A stretch of DNA of 64,000 nucleotides. It comes from Clostridium estertheticum (GTDB lineage Bacteria; Bacillota; Clostridia; Clostridiales; Clostridiaceae). Position numbers and translations under genes: made by a program. Where the stretch lies: positions 1,075,001 to 1,139,000 of the forward strand of contig NZ_JAAMNH020000001.1 in NCBI RefSeq assembly GCF_011065935.2. Direction: 5' to 3'. The notes beneath the pieces were generated by a model. That model was not told the DNA's origin, made no database searches, and saw only the letters and a program-made list of their open reading frames with translations. Of this stretch, positions 45,511 to 53,874 are shown one piece after another; the first letter of the stretch is position 1; each line of letters starts with the position of its first letter.

Positions 45511-45555
45511 TAGCAAACAACAACTTCTAGTTATTGTTACGTCTCCCGTGTGAGG
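45511..45555 (+). repeat. Dispersed hairpin repeat, copy 3 (partial)
   Basis: TAGCAAACAACAACTTCTAG and TTATTGTTACGTCTCCCG match the first half of copy 2. The second arm is missing; the repeat joins directly to the LprI fragment. Confidence 0.6.
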
Positions 45556-45914
45556 CCTTGGCTGAGCTTTCTAAAAAGAGCGAATATATACAAAAACTTA
45601 ATAATATTGAAAAAGGCTTACCAGAATTAGATGGGTCAACAATAGAAATGATACAAGCAGCATCAGTAGCTTACAAAAGGTGGGATGATGCCTTGAATGA
45701 TATTTACGGATTATTAAAGAAACAATTATCTCCAAATGAAATGAGTTTATTAAGGGAAAAACAAATTAAATGGATAAAATACAGAGATGATAAAGCAAAG
45801 ACTGATTCGTAAAAATTTGAAGGTGGGACAATGGAAAGTCTAGAGTACAGTATGTCATTAGAAGAAACCACAAAAAAGAGATGCTATGAGTTAGTTGAAG
45901 TTTATATGAAGTAA
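45553..45914 (+). pseudogene. LprI/DUF1311 lysozyme-inhibitor-type protein, interrupted
   Basis: The frame lacks a signal peptide and start because the hairpin repeat replaces its 5' end. It reads YIQKLNNIEKGLPELDGSTI, AYKRWDDALNDIYGLLKKQL, LLREKQIKWIKYRDDKA, a TAA stop at 45810-45812, then KFEGGTMESLEYSMS and TTKKRCYELVEVYMK and a stop at 45912-45914. The last segments are the conserved end of the LprI-type domain, so one stop codon and a 5' truncation inactivated it. Confidence 0.8.
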
Positions 45915-46049
45915 ATTTTATTTTTAAAGATATAAATTATAAGGGATGGTTAACATACTCTAGAATAAGAGTTGTTGTCCACACCTGAATTTATTAGCGA
46001 GACTATGAGGATTTAAATCCTATGTTATTAGCAAGAATGTAACTTCTAG

Positions 46050-46868
46050 TTATAACAGTTTTCTAATAGGTATTTGTATTTCAGATACATATTCATTTTC
46101 AGAATCTGAAAAGTCATAATCTACTATATTTTTTTCGATAGAGTCTCCCAATATTTCGTATCCATTTTCTTCAATCCATTCAATAAGAACGGTATAGTGA
46201 TTTTCGATATCTTTATAGGGTCCTAAAAAAACAACATAAGCAAACTCATTTTCTGGAATCGTTATCAAATCCAACTCTATTATATTTTCAGTTGACAAGA
46301 TTTCGATAAAATATTTAAATTTGTTAAAATTTCCACTTGTCATGTTTTCTCTTGAAAGAGAAGTGTATACTTGACCTTCAATTAGCCAGGAACTGAGCTT
46401 TAAATATTTTTCGTTTTTTTTAACGGACTCTTTAAGTTCGTACTCGTTTTTACTATCTTTAATGTCTAAAAGCACTCCAATTCTTTGAGGCAAGCGCTTT
46501 ATCTTTACAATATTCAGCTCATGTTTTATATTTCCAAGTAGCTCAAGTTTTGTATTTATTTTGTTTTTTAAATTGACTAACTTATTTATTTTTACATCAA
46601 TTTCCTCTTCCTTATTTTTTAGTAAGGTCATTAAGTTATTTGTATTTTTATTATTCATATATTTTTTAATATCCTGTAATGAAATATCAAGATTTTTAAA
46701 AAATAGGATTCTGCTTAGTTTGAAAAAATTTCGAACACTATAGAATCTGTATTTATTTACAACATCACAATTAGGTTTTAAAAGATCGATTTTGTCATAA
46801 TGCCTTAAGGTATCTGTGCTTATATTAAAAAGCTTGGCTAATTCACCAATTAAAAAAGTATCCTTCAT
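46050..46868 (-). CDS. MerR-family regulator with GyrI-like effector domain
   Basis: A 272-residue activator. Residues 1-75 are the MerR winged helix (LIGELAKLFNISTDTLRHYD, KYRFYSVRNFFKLSRILFF). A long coiled coil (about 76-120) leads to a GyrI/BmrR-C-like domain for small-molecule binding (about 125-270). It resembles BmrR/TipA-type multidrug sensors. Two promoters with 19-bp spacers and the palindrome TTAGA-N5-TCTAA are near, at 46969 and 47687. It therefore probably activates the RidA fusion gene at 47776. Confidence 0.85.
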   Translation of the reverse strand: MKDTFLIGELAKLFNISTDTLRHYDKIDLLKPNCDVVNKYRFYSVRNFFKLSRILFFKNLDISLQDIKKYMNNKNTNNLMTLLKNKEEEIDVKINKLVNLKNKINTKLELLGNIKHELNIVKIKRLPQRIGVLLDIKDSKNEYELKESVKKNEKYLKLSSWLIEGQVYTSLSRENMTSGNFNKFKYFIEILSTENIIELDLITIPENEFAYVVFLGPYKDIENHYTVLIEWIEENGYEILGDSIEKNIVDYDFSDSENEYVSEIQIPIRKLL

Positions 46869-46968
46869 AATTATGTCACCTCCATTCTATAAATATTAAA
46901 CTATTTATCACTATTATTATAAACCACTAAGTAACATTAAAGCTATTAAAAAATATGAATGTAACATA

Positions 46969-46999
46969 TTGACATTAGACCTGCTCTAAGGTTTATACT
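46969..46999 (+). promoter_or_regulatory. MerR-type promoter, copy 1 (orphan)
   Basis: TTGACA (46969-46974), a 19-bp spacer and TATACT (46994-46999); the spacer holds TTAGACCTGCTCTAA. The long spacer and palindrome are diagnostic of MerR activation. It points at the 3' end of an antisense gene remnant, so its original target is gone. Confidence 0.75.
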
Positions 47000-47004
47000 C
47001 TATT

Positions 47005-47520
47005 TTATAGAGTTTTACTAAAAAGACTTGGAGTATTGAGCTTATAAGGACAGTGATTTTTACAATGCCCACAGTCAATGCAATAATTTGTGAGTTCCAT
47101 CTTTTCTTTAAAGATATCCTCTGAAAATCCTTGATAAGGAGCTCTTTTAAGAAGAAGTGACATTCGTGCAGATGTAGGGATTTCAATTCCAACAGGGCAT
47201 GGAAGACAATATCCACAAGCACGACAAAAATCTCCTGAAAGTTCAGTACGATCCTTGTTAATGATAGACCACATTGTTTCATCCAATAGTGGTGGTTTTT
47301 TCTCCAAAGAAATAAATTCATCTAACCCAGTTTCTCTTTGTATTTCCCATATTGGTACAACATTATCAAATTGCCTTAGAAATGAAAAGACTGAGGCAGC
47401 ATTAGTTATTAGACCACCAGAAAGAGCCTTCATTGCGATTAGTCCCACATTTCTTTTTTTACATTCTTCAATTAACAATAAATCAGTGTAAGCAGATAAA
47501 GAACTTAAGGGAAATTGTAC
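47005..47520 (-). pseudogene. Aldo/keto reductase with 4Fe-4S tail, 5' truncated
   Basis: The minus-strand frame starts as VQFPLSSLSAYTDLLL, after a stop, and reads IEECKKRNVGLIAMKALSGG (barrel end of an AKR) and then a ferredoxin-like tail: DFCRACGYCLPCPVG and NYCIDCGHCKNHCPY. These are two CxxCxxC clusters. The N-terminal two-thirds, with the catalytic Tyr and Lys, is absent. It sits between the two MerR-type promoters, apparently an insertion or rearrangement remnant. Confidence 0.75.
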
Positions 47521-47686
47521 TTATTGTTTAAGCGATTCTTACAATGAAACTAGATAGATCTTTTAGACTGATTAGACGGCCTTTTATCTATACAAATTTA
47601 TATCATTTATCAAAATCAAATTTCTTAATGTATCTTTAAGTTTTTCTCGTGATTTCTCTTTATTTTTAAAATAATAATAATACCTA

Positions 47687-47717
47687 TTGACATTAGAGGT
47701 AGTCCAAGGTTTATGAT
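47687..47717 (+). promoter_or_regulatory. MerR-type promoter, copy 2, of RidA fusion gene
   Basis: TTGACA (47687-47692), a 19-bp spacer and TATGAT (47712-47717); the spacer holds TTAGAGGTAGTCCAA, a near copy of the first one. It lies about 60 bp before the RidA fusion gene. Confidence 0.75.
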
Positions 47718-47775
47718 TTACTTAGATGAATTTTAATGATTCTATCAATAAATATTACAAAAGGGGAATACTATT

Positions 47776-49047
47776 ATGAGCGACTATAACGCAGTATTAG
47801 CAAGAAATACGGAAAATGCTCCAAAAGGTATCGGTCCATATTCACAAACTGTAGCTTACTCTCATTACAATAATCTTTCAGCTCAATTACCTATCGATCC
47901 AAAATCTGGTAAATTGGTAGCTGGTGGTGTAAAAGAGCAGGCGAAGCAGTGCTTTAAAAATATCAAGGCAATTGTAGATAGCATCGACCATGTTATGAGC
48001 GATGTTGTTAGAATCACTGTATTCGTTAAGAATATCAAAGATATTGACGCTGTAGACGAAGTTTATAAAACATTCTTCCAAAGCTATCTTCCTACACGGA
48101 CTATAGTCGCAGTTGCAGCTTTGCCTATGGATGCTTTGGTGCAAATTGAAGCACTTCTTTCAAACGGTGAAGGTACAATTCCAAACGCACCACAAGCAGG
48201 TGACCTCATAAAGCTTACAAATAACACGGCAAATGCGCCAACAAATCCTCTATCTACGCAAGCTGTAGCTTTTTCTCATTACAATAATCTTTCAGCTCAA
48301 TTACCTATCGATCCAAAATCTGGTAGAGTGGTAGCTGGTGGTGTAAAAGAGCAGGCTGGACAGTGCTTAAAGAATATCAAGGCAATTTTAGAAAGTATCG
48401 ACGTTCCTTTTGACGATATTGTTAAAATTAATATATTCCTTAAAAACCTTTCGGATATTGAAGCCGTAAACGAAGTTTATACAACATTTTTCCCAGACTC
48501 GGCTATCGCCAGGGCCGTAGCCTATGTCCCTGCACGGACAACAGTTGCAGCTTCAGCTTTACTTATGGATGCTTTGGTACAAATTGAAGCAGTGGTGTCA
48601 CACGGAGATGGTACACCCCCACAAGTTGTTGAAGACAGGCATGGACTCATCATAGAAGCAAACAATACGGAAAATGCACCAAAAAGTTCTCTATATACAC
48701 AAACTGTAGCTTTTTCTCATTACAATCATATTTCAGCTCAATTACCTTTAGACCCAAAAACTGGTGAAATGGTAGCTGGTGGTGTAAAAGAACAGGCTGG
48801 ACAGTGCTTAAAAAATATCAAGGCAATTGTAGAAAGTGTCGATCACGTTATGGACGATGTGGTTAAAGTGAATATCTTCCTTAAAAATATCGCAGATATT
48901 GATGCTGTAGACGAAGTTTACACAACATTCTTCCCAAGCGGTGTTCCTGCACGAAGAACAGTTGGCGTATCAGCTTTACTTAAAGATGCTTTAGTCCAAA
49001 TCGATGTAGTTGTATCAAACGCTGAAGGAACACCTCCAAAAGCATAA
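47776..49047 (+). CDS. Triple RidA (YjgF/YER057c) domain fusion protein
   Basis: A 423-residue protein made of three RidA domains: about 5-132, 146-277 and 292-417. Each repeats SAQLP(I/L)DPK(S/T)G, VAGGVKEQA.QC.KNIKAI and D(A/V)LVQI. RidA enzymes are normally 130-residue homotrimers that hydrolyse reactive enamine/imine intermediates at the subunit interfaces. Here the trimer may be one chain. The substrate-binding Arg is kept in all three (R108, R254, R393). By my manual alignment the E120 of E. coli RidA is Gln in each domain, and only domain 1 keeps the GPYSQ motif. Domain 2 carries an extra 8-residue insertion. Ribosome site AAAGGGGAA precedes ATG 47776. A MerR-type promoter suggests chemical induction. 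Confidence 0.9.
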   Translation: MSDYNAVLARNTENAPKGIGPYSQTVAYSHYNNLSAQLPIDPKSGKLVAGGVKEQAKQCFKNIKAIVDSIDHVMSDVVRITVFVKNIKDIDAVDEVYKTFFQSYLPTRTIVAVAALPMDALVQIEALLSNGEGTIPNAPQAGDLIKLTNNTANAPTNPLSTQAVAFSHYNNLSAQLPIDPKSGRVVAGGVKEQAGQCLKNIKAILESIDVPFDDIVKINIFLKNLSDIEAVNEVYTTFFPDSAIARAVAYVPARTTVAASALLMDALVQIEAVVSHGDGTPPQVVEDRHGLIIEANNTENAPKSSLYTQTVAFSHYNHISAQLPLDPKTGEMVAGGVKEQAGQCLKNIKAIVESVDHVMDDVVKVNIFLKNIADIDAVDEVYTTFFPSGVPARRTVGVSALLKDALVQIDVVVSNAEGTPPKA

Positions 49048-49135
49048 CAGGCATTTGTTTGTAAATACAGGAACTATCAAAGTTATTTGTTAATGCGGAC
49101 GGTGAATGCGAAATCGCATATCCTAATCATAAAAA

Positions 49136-49169
49136 GGGGCTGTCTCAAATGAAAATTGAGACAGCCTCT
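49136..49169. repeat. IS1182-type end with terminator-like stem
   Basis: GGCTGTCTCAA pairs with TTGAGACAGCC. This sequence is the usual end of IS1182-family elements and would also terminate transcription from the RidA gene. Confidence 0.7.
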
Positions 49170-49188
49170 ACACTTTGTTTCCCTCTTG

Positions 49189-49462
49189 TTAAAAATCTTC
49201 AAAATCCGTAATTTCCTTCAAAACTCCGAATACACCTTCCACTTGGATTGATCGATTCATTCGCAAGACAATTCCAAGCGGGCTGGTAATGTTCTCAAGG
49301 GACTGTTGTCTCTTTGTCGCAAAGGTTTGTGAGAATGAAATTTTCTTATTTCCTTGCGCTTTAGTGCATCGAGGTTTGTATTGGCAGTCTTCGCAATTTT
49401 CACATTCATATACTCTAACTTTCGTTTCATATCCGCTCGGAGATTTCCTTTTGGTGTGATTC
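49189..49462 (-). pseudogene. IS1182-family transposase C-terminal remnant
   Basis: The minus strand encodes KSPSGYETKVRVYECENCED, CQYKPRCTKAQGNKKISFSQ, LGIVLRMNRSIQVEGVFGVL and KEITDFEDF and a stop at 49189-49191. This is the Cys-rich C-terminal part of IS1182 transposases. The rest of the gene is missing, so the element is dead. Confidence 0.8.
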
Positions 49463-49602
49463 AGATAAATGTTGGCGAGCCCCCATAGCCATCAAGCTAA
49501 GAAAGCTCTATAAAAATAAATCCCCCCAGTTGTAAAAATGTTATTATTAGAGAGACAGTAAAAAGACACCCTGGGGGAATTAGAAATGACAGAAGGAAAA
49601 AT

Positions 49603-49830
49603 TTAAAACTGGATGGAGATATAAAGCTTTTTGCAAATGAACTTAAACCCTGTTTTTCAAAAGAAGAGATTGAAGAAGTCGAGAGAGACAGGTTTTGTGA
49701 AAAGAAAAGTAAAACTCGCGTATGGGAATTCGTTTGCTTATGCTACTTTATGGATGTAGAGGTTGCGAATAATACACTTGTTACCTTATGTACAAAACTT
49801 AGTGAAAAACAGGCATACTGTACACATTAA
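49603..49830 (+). pseudogene. IS4-like transposase N-terminal remnant
   Basis: The frame reads LKLDGDIKLFANELKPCFSK, EEIEEVERDRFCEKKSKTRV and LVTLCTKLSEKQAYCTH and a stop at 49828-49830. It resembles the N-terminal domain of IS4-type transposases. An ATG near 49586 is out of frame with it. The catalytic part is missing. Confidence 0.6.
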
Positions 49831-49985
49831 ATAACAATATACACCTTATACGTCTGGCTCTACGCTGGCAAAAATCTTTTTCAAAAGTCTCACTTTATCT
49901 ATTTTTATATTGATTTTAAATTTGTATTGTATTATTATGTAAAATAATTATAAAAAATAATACAAATATTGCTATGATAAGAAGA
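49831..49985. other. Short intergenic stretch before the T-box
   Basis: AT-rich, with GTCTGGCTCTACGCTGGC near 49850 that may be the end of the preceding element. The promoter of the T-box leader should lie here but I could not fix it. Confidence 0.35.
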
Positions 49986-49989
49986 GTAA

Positions 49990-50245
49990 TTAAATAAATT
50001 CTTTTAAAGAGAGCTTTGATAGCTGAAATGGAGTAAAGAATTATTTAGTGAAACAAGCCTTTGAGCTTCACTCCGAATCTTTTTTAAGGGAGGCAGTGAC
50101 GTATGTTCACGTTACAGAACTAGAGTATAAGTGATAACGTACTTGATGAGGTTAATATGCTAACATATTAACGAACTAGGGTGGCACCGCGAAGATTGCT
50201 CTCGCCCCTAAGATTATAGAATCTTGGGGGTGAGAGCTTTTTTTG
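49990..50245 (+). ncRNA. T-box leader
   Basis: The conserved T-box sequence AGGGTGGCACCGCG is at 50178-50191. Upstream, AGTGAA/TTCACT and GGAGT/ACTCC form a stem I-like structure near 50030-50072. Downstream, GCTCTCGCCCCTAAGATT pairs with its complement to give a terminator (50198-50238) followed by seven Ts. T-boxes sense uncharged tRNA and control amino-acid genes. I could not assign the specifier codon. The nearest gene is 220 bp away and has its own ribosome site, so the original target may be lost. Confidence 0.9.
50198..50245 (+). terminator. T-box terminator
   Basis: An 18-bp GC-containing stem followed by a T-run; the T-box sequence could pair in the alternative antiterminator form. 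Confidence 0.85.
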
Positions 50246-50463
50246 TTTGGATTTTCATTTATAATGCCTTATTGTGAGTGTGCCATGTGTTAGTTGATGC
50301 AGAAATAGGTAGATTTAAAAAGGTAATGCGACGATAAAAAAGCCGTCAATCATAATCCACCGAAAATAATTTTTTTTTAAAAGGCATATTACTGCTTTTC
50401 ATCATGATATGATCTGTAATTAAGTATGTTATAAGTAGTATAGATTAATTAGGAGGTTATGAG
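50246..50463. other. Spacer between T-box and isochorismatase-like gene
   Basis: One frame reads CHVLVDAEIGRFKKVMRR and a stop near 50340, which may be the tail of a lost T-box-controlled gene. A possible own promoter for the next gene lies near 50420-50445. Nothing firm. Confidence 0.35.
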
Positions 50464-51006
50464 ATGAAATCAGCATTGTTAATAATTGATATGCAAAAAT
50501 TATTTAAAAGCTTAATGCAATCAGATTTTGAAAATGTACTAGTACCTAATACAGAGAAAGCATTAAAAATTGCTAGAAATAAAAATATGACCATTATACA
50601 CATTAGAACAGTATATAAAAAAGATAAGAGTAATTGGTCAAGAGTTAGAATGCATTACAAAAAAATGTGGTGTGAAGAGGATTGTTGGGAAAGTGAATTT
50701 ATTGATGAGTTAATACCACTAATGGATGAATGTATTATTGATAAAAGTAGGTTTAGCGGTTTTTACAATACGAATCTTGGAGATTATTTACATGAAAATG
50801 AAATTGAACACATATATATAGCGGGGTATGCAACAGATGTTTGTATTAGATTTACAGCTGTTGATGCATTCAATAGAGATATTTTAGTTACTATATTAAA
50901 TGAGTGTGTACTTTCAGAAAGAGAAGAAAATGAACAGGCTATAGAATATCTTAAGTTTTTCACAAAAAGTTCAGTATCAACGATAAAAGAAATGGAAAAT
51001 AGATAA
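50464..51006 (+). CDS. Isochorismatase-family hydrolase
   Basis: A 180-residue enzyme; ATG 50464 follows AGGAGG. It shows ALLIIDMQKLF with the catalytic Asp9, DKSRFSGFYNTNL with the catalytic Lys, and GYATDVCIRFTAVDAFN with the catalytic Cys. It is a paralogue type of the hydrolase at 36627 but only distantly similar. Its place 220 bp behind a T-box leader leaves open whether it is amino-acid controlled. The substrate is unknown. Confidence 0.85.
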   Translation: MKSALLIIDMQKLFKSLMQSDFENVLVPNTEKALKIARNKNMTIIHIRTVYKKDKSNWSRVRMHYKKMWCEEDCWESEFIDELIPLMDECIIDKSRFSGFYNTNLGDYLHENEIEHIYIAGYATDVCIRFTAVDAFNRDILVTILNECVLSEREENEQAIEYLKFFTKSSVSTIKEMENR

Positions 51007-51080
51007 TTTTAATTATAATAAATATTATGTTTAATTAAAGAAGTGGTTGATTATATATAGTTTACAAGAGGGAATATTCT

Positions 51081-51224
51081 AATAGTGTGACCCATGTCCT
51101 ACCTTTTTCATTTTTAAGAAATATGTTTAAAATATATTTTAGAGTAATTAAAACACCGATATATTCAAATAAATTTTTGAATATATCGGTGTTTTGGTAA
51201 TATGGGGACTTATGTGACACTATT
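51081..51224. mobile_element. MITE-like 144-bp element
   Basis: The ends AATAGTGTGAC (51081-51091) and GTGACACTATT (51214-51224) are inverted copies with one mismatch, extended by CCCATGTCC/GGGGACTTA similarity. Inside is a perfect 19-bp stem (51150-51168 with 51177-51195) with loop TAAATTTT. There is no ORF. It may be a miniature element or only an IS-derived terminator. Confidence 0.5.
51150..51195. terminator. 19-bp perfect stem-loop
   Basis: Arms AAAACACCGATATATTCAA and TTGAATATATCGGTGTTTT are fully complementary. Terminator-like in both directions. Confidence 0.6.
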
Positions 51225-51405
51225 TAAAGGTAAATAATATCAAACGGCTGTTTTTTTTCATTAACTGTTGCTGCCGGACAATATTATCCAATTTTTCTAA
51301 AATGAGTTTGTATTTCTGATTGTCCTCTATAATTTCTACTATTGTGAGTTAAATTATAAATGAATATACATAAGAATGAATATTTAGTAATTTTGTAAAA
51401 TTTTA

Positions 51406-51433
51406 TTGAAAAATGTCGTAAAACTTGTATAAT
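51406..51433 (+). promoter_or_regulatory. Promoter of YfcC-family gene
   Basis: TTGAAA (51406-51411), a 16-bp spacer and TATAAT (51428-51433), 44 bp before the start codon. Confidence 0.6.
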
Positions 51434-51476
51434 GTAATTGTAATTACAAAATTAAATTAATTTAGGGGGAAATAAA

Positions 51477-52985
51477 ATGAGTAAAAAGAAAAAAAGCTTT
51501 CCTACAGCATTTACTGTGCTATTTATAGTTCTAATTTTTGCAGCTGTACTTACCTATGTGGTACCAGCAGGTTCATATGCAAAATTAAAGTATGATAATG
51601 AAAAAAACATTTTCGCTGTAATAAAACCAGATGCCTCTGTAAAGGAATTGCCTGGAACACAAGATACACTAAATAAACTAAAAATCAAGATAGACATACA
51701 AAAATTTAAGGATGGAAGTATTAGCAAACCTGTGGCAATTCCAGACACTTATGAGAAGGTAAAGCAAAACCCTCAAGGTTTAGCTAATATAATTCAAGCT
51801 CCGATAAAAGGAGTATATGACACCATTGATATTATTATGTTTGTATTCATAATTGGTGGATGTATTGGTGTATTAAATAGCAGTGGAGCTTTTGATGCAG
51901 GTATTGCAAGTCTTTCACGTATTACCAAAGGAAAAGAATTTATTTTAATTATTGTAGTTACAATATTGATTTCTATAGGAGGAACCACTTTTGGATTAGC
52001 AGAAGAAACCATTGCCCTATATCCAATACTTGTTCCAGTATTTATGGCAGCAGGCTATGATGCAATAGTATGTATTGCTGCACTTTATATGGGATCATCC
52101 ATTGGTACGATGTTTTCCACTGTAAATCCATTTTCATCAGTTATTGGTTCAAATGCAGCAGGAATAACCTTTACACAAGGGTTAGGAATGAGGGCTGTAG
52201 GTTTAGTAATTGCAACAATAATAACTATTATTTATATTATGAAGTATGCTAAAAAAATAAAAAATGATCCAACTAAATCTTTAATATACAGCCAAAAAGA
52301 AGAAATTGAAGATAGATTTTTAAAGGGTTATAACGATAAAGAAGTACCAGAATTTACTTTTAGGCGTAAATTAATGTTAATTATATTTGCGTTAACTTTT
52401 GCTGTAATGATTTGGGGAGTTTCCACTCAGGAATGGTGGTTCACTGAAATGACTGCACTATTTTTAGTTGTAGGCATAGGGCTTGGTGTAATTTCAGGAC
52501 TTGGAGAAAAAGAATTTGTTAACAGATTTATTATTGGGGCCTCTGATTTAGTCGGTGTTGCATTAGTTATTGGAGTTGCAAGATCAATTAATTTGATTAT
52601 GGAAAATGGAGTAATTTCTGATTCAATTCTTAATATGGCATCAGGATCAGTTCAAGGAATGAATTCAAAAGTATTTATAATTGTAATTCTTTTATTATTT
52701 ATACTCCTTGGGTTTTTTATCCCTTCATCTTCAGGACTCGCAGTATTGTCAATACCAATTATAGCACCACTTGCGGACACTGTAGGATTGCCAAGAGATA
52801 TAATAGTAAGTGCATATCAATATGGACAAGGGCTAATATCATTTATAACTCCAACAGGACTTATTTTAGCTACTTTAGCAATGGTAGATGTAACTTATGA
52901 TAAATGGTTAAAATTTATAATGCCATTAATGGGTTATATTGGAGCACTTGCAGTTGTTATATTATTAATTCAAACAGTATTCTAA
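51477..52985 (+). CDS. YfcC/DcuC-family membrane carrier
   Basis: A 502-residue carrier with about 12 helices; ATG 51477 follows TAGGGGGAAA. LTYVVPAGSY near residue 24 and the soluble loop at about 33-100 are typical of YfcC. Re-entrant-type motifs occur: GGTTFGLAEETIALYPILVP and FFIPSSSGLAVLSIPIIAPL. Members of this ion-transporter family move C4-dicarboxylates, short-chain acids, or arginine/ornithine-like amino acids. It lies 1.9 kb upstream of the arginine deiminase operon, which also has its own antiporter, so a link to amino-acid fermentation is possible but unproved. Confidence 0.8.
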   Translation: MSKKKKSFPTAFTVLFIVLIFAAVLTYVVPAGSYAKLKYDNEKNIFAVIKPDASVKELPGTQDTLNKLKIKIDIQKFKDGSISKPVAIPDTYEKVKQNPQGLANIIQAPIKGVYDTIDIIMFVFIIGGCIGVLNSSGAFDAGIASLSRITKGKEFILIIVVTILISIGGTTFGLAEETIALYPILVPVFMAAGYDAIVCIAALYMGSSIGTMFSTVNPFSSVIGSNAAGITFTQGLGMRAVGLVIATIITIIYIMKYAKKIKNDPTKSLIYSQKEEIEDRFLKGYNDKEVPEFTFRRKLMLIIFALTFAVMIWGVSTQEWWFTEMTALFLVVGIGLGVISGLGEKEFVNRFIIGASDLVGVALVIGVARSINLIMENGVISDSILNMASGSVQGMNSKVFIIVILLLFILLGFFIPSSSGLAVLSIPIIAPLADTVGLPRDIIVSAYQYGQGLISFITPTGLILATLAMVDVTYDKWLKFIMPLMGYIGALAVVILLIQTVF

Positions 52986-53086
52986 ATAATAAAAAGTAAT
53001 ATATAAGTACCAATGAATTGGTTATTTAACAATTTTATATTCAGAGTAGTTTTATTACATTATATATGTATATTATCATATGTTTT

Positions 53087-53141
53087 CACATAAAGAATCA
53101 CACTGTTTATAAATTTATTTAACAGTGTGATTCTTTATGTG
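53087..53141. terminator. 21-bp perfect stem-loop
   Basis: The arms at 53087-53107 and 53121-53141 are fully complementary (core AATCACACTGTT/AACAGTGTGATT), with a 13-nt loop. There is no T-run, but its position fits the YfcC transcript end. Confidence 0.6.
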
Positions 53142-53231
53142 ATTATTAACGTGAAACTTAATGATAATTGAAGGATAATTCAGCATAATTTCATAAAAAT
53201 CTGTCTACAATTATGTGAAGGTTAATACGTA

Positions 53232-53270
53232 AAAAATAGAAGGAGGGAAAATTATCCTCCTTCTATTTTT
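53232..53270. terminator. 15-bp perfect terminator hairpin
   Basis: AAAAATAGAAGGAGG pairs with CCTCCTTCTATTTTT over loop GAAAATTAT. Confidence 0.7.
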
Positions 53271-53353
53271 AATATTATAATGTTGCATGATATAAGAATA
53301 TTATGTCTTATATTTCAACTTAATGCAGATTTTCTCATACTCCTTATGTTTAA

Positions 53354-53512
53354 TCAAATAAGTAAAAGAATAGATGTCCCAATGACATTTGCTAAAAAAT
53401 GTGAAATAGTGCACGAGTAAATATTCTTAGTTTTTTGATAAATCACGCCATAAATAATATTATCTATAAAAATAAAAAACAAGATATAAATAAGAGCTGA
53501 AATGGAGCCAGC
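53354..53512 (-). pseudogene. CPBP-family membrane protease fragment
   Basis: The minus strand reads IYILFFIFIDNIIYGVIYQK and TKNIYSCTISHFLANVIGTS and a stop. This is the last helix pair of CPBP intramembrane proteases (SHFLAN with the conserved His/Asn). The N-terminal parts, including EExxxR, are missing. Confidence 0.6.
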
Positions 53513-53517
53513 CGAAA

Positions 53518-53874
53518 AATTTACCTACAATAGAAGATGGAATACACTATGCTAAAGTATTAGAAAAAAACGGAATAGATTTCCTAGATATTTCTTATGG
53601 ATTTATAAGTGAACAAGAAATGCACGTAAATAAAGAGTATAAATACTCTAATGCTGTTTATGCAGCGCAAAGGATTAAACAAGAAGTTTCAATTCCAGTA
53701 TTTGCAGTTAACGGAATTAACTCAGCGGAGATTGCAGAAGAAATATTAAATCAAACAAATGTAGACATTGTAGATATTGCTAAAGGATTTCTTATAAATC
53801 CTAATTGGGCAAATGACGCCAAAGATGTGTTTTTGGACCTAAAGACACAACTAGTAGTGAACACCCTATTTTAA
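53518..53874 (+). pseudogene. Old-yellow-enzyme (NADH:flavin oxidoreductase) fragment
   Basis: The frame is open from about 53518 (LPTIEDGIHYAKVLEKNGID, FLDISYGFIS) through VFAVNGINSAEIAEEILNQT to NVDIVDIAKGFLINPNWAND. This is the end of the OYE barrel. The first two-thirds is absent, and beyond about 53826 the sequence becomes a different gene in another frame. It is a deletion relic. Confidence 0.75.

Noticed and set aside
47986..49047. Recent tandem duplication by assembly error in the RidA gene
   Set aside because: The three domains differ at many positions and domain 2 has an insertion, so they are old, real duplications.
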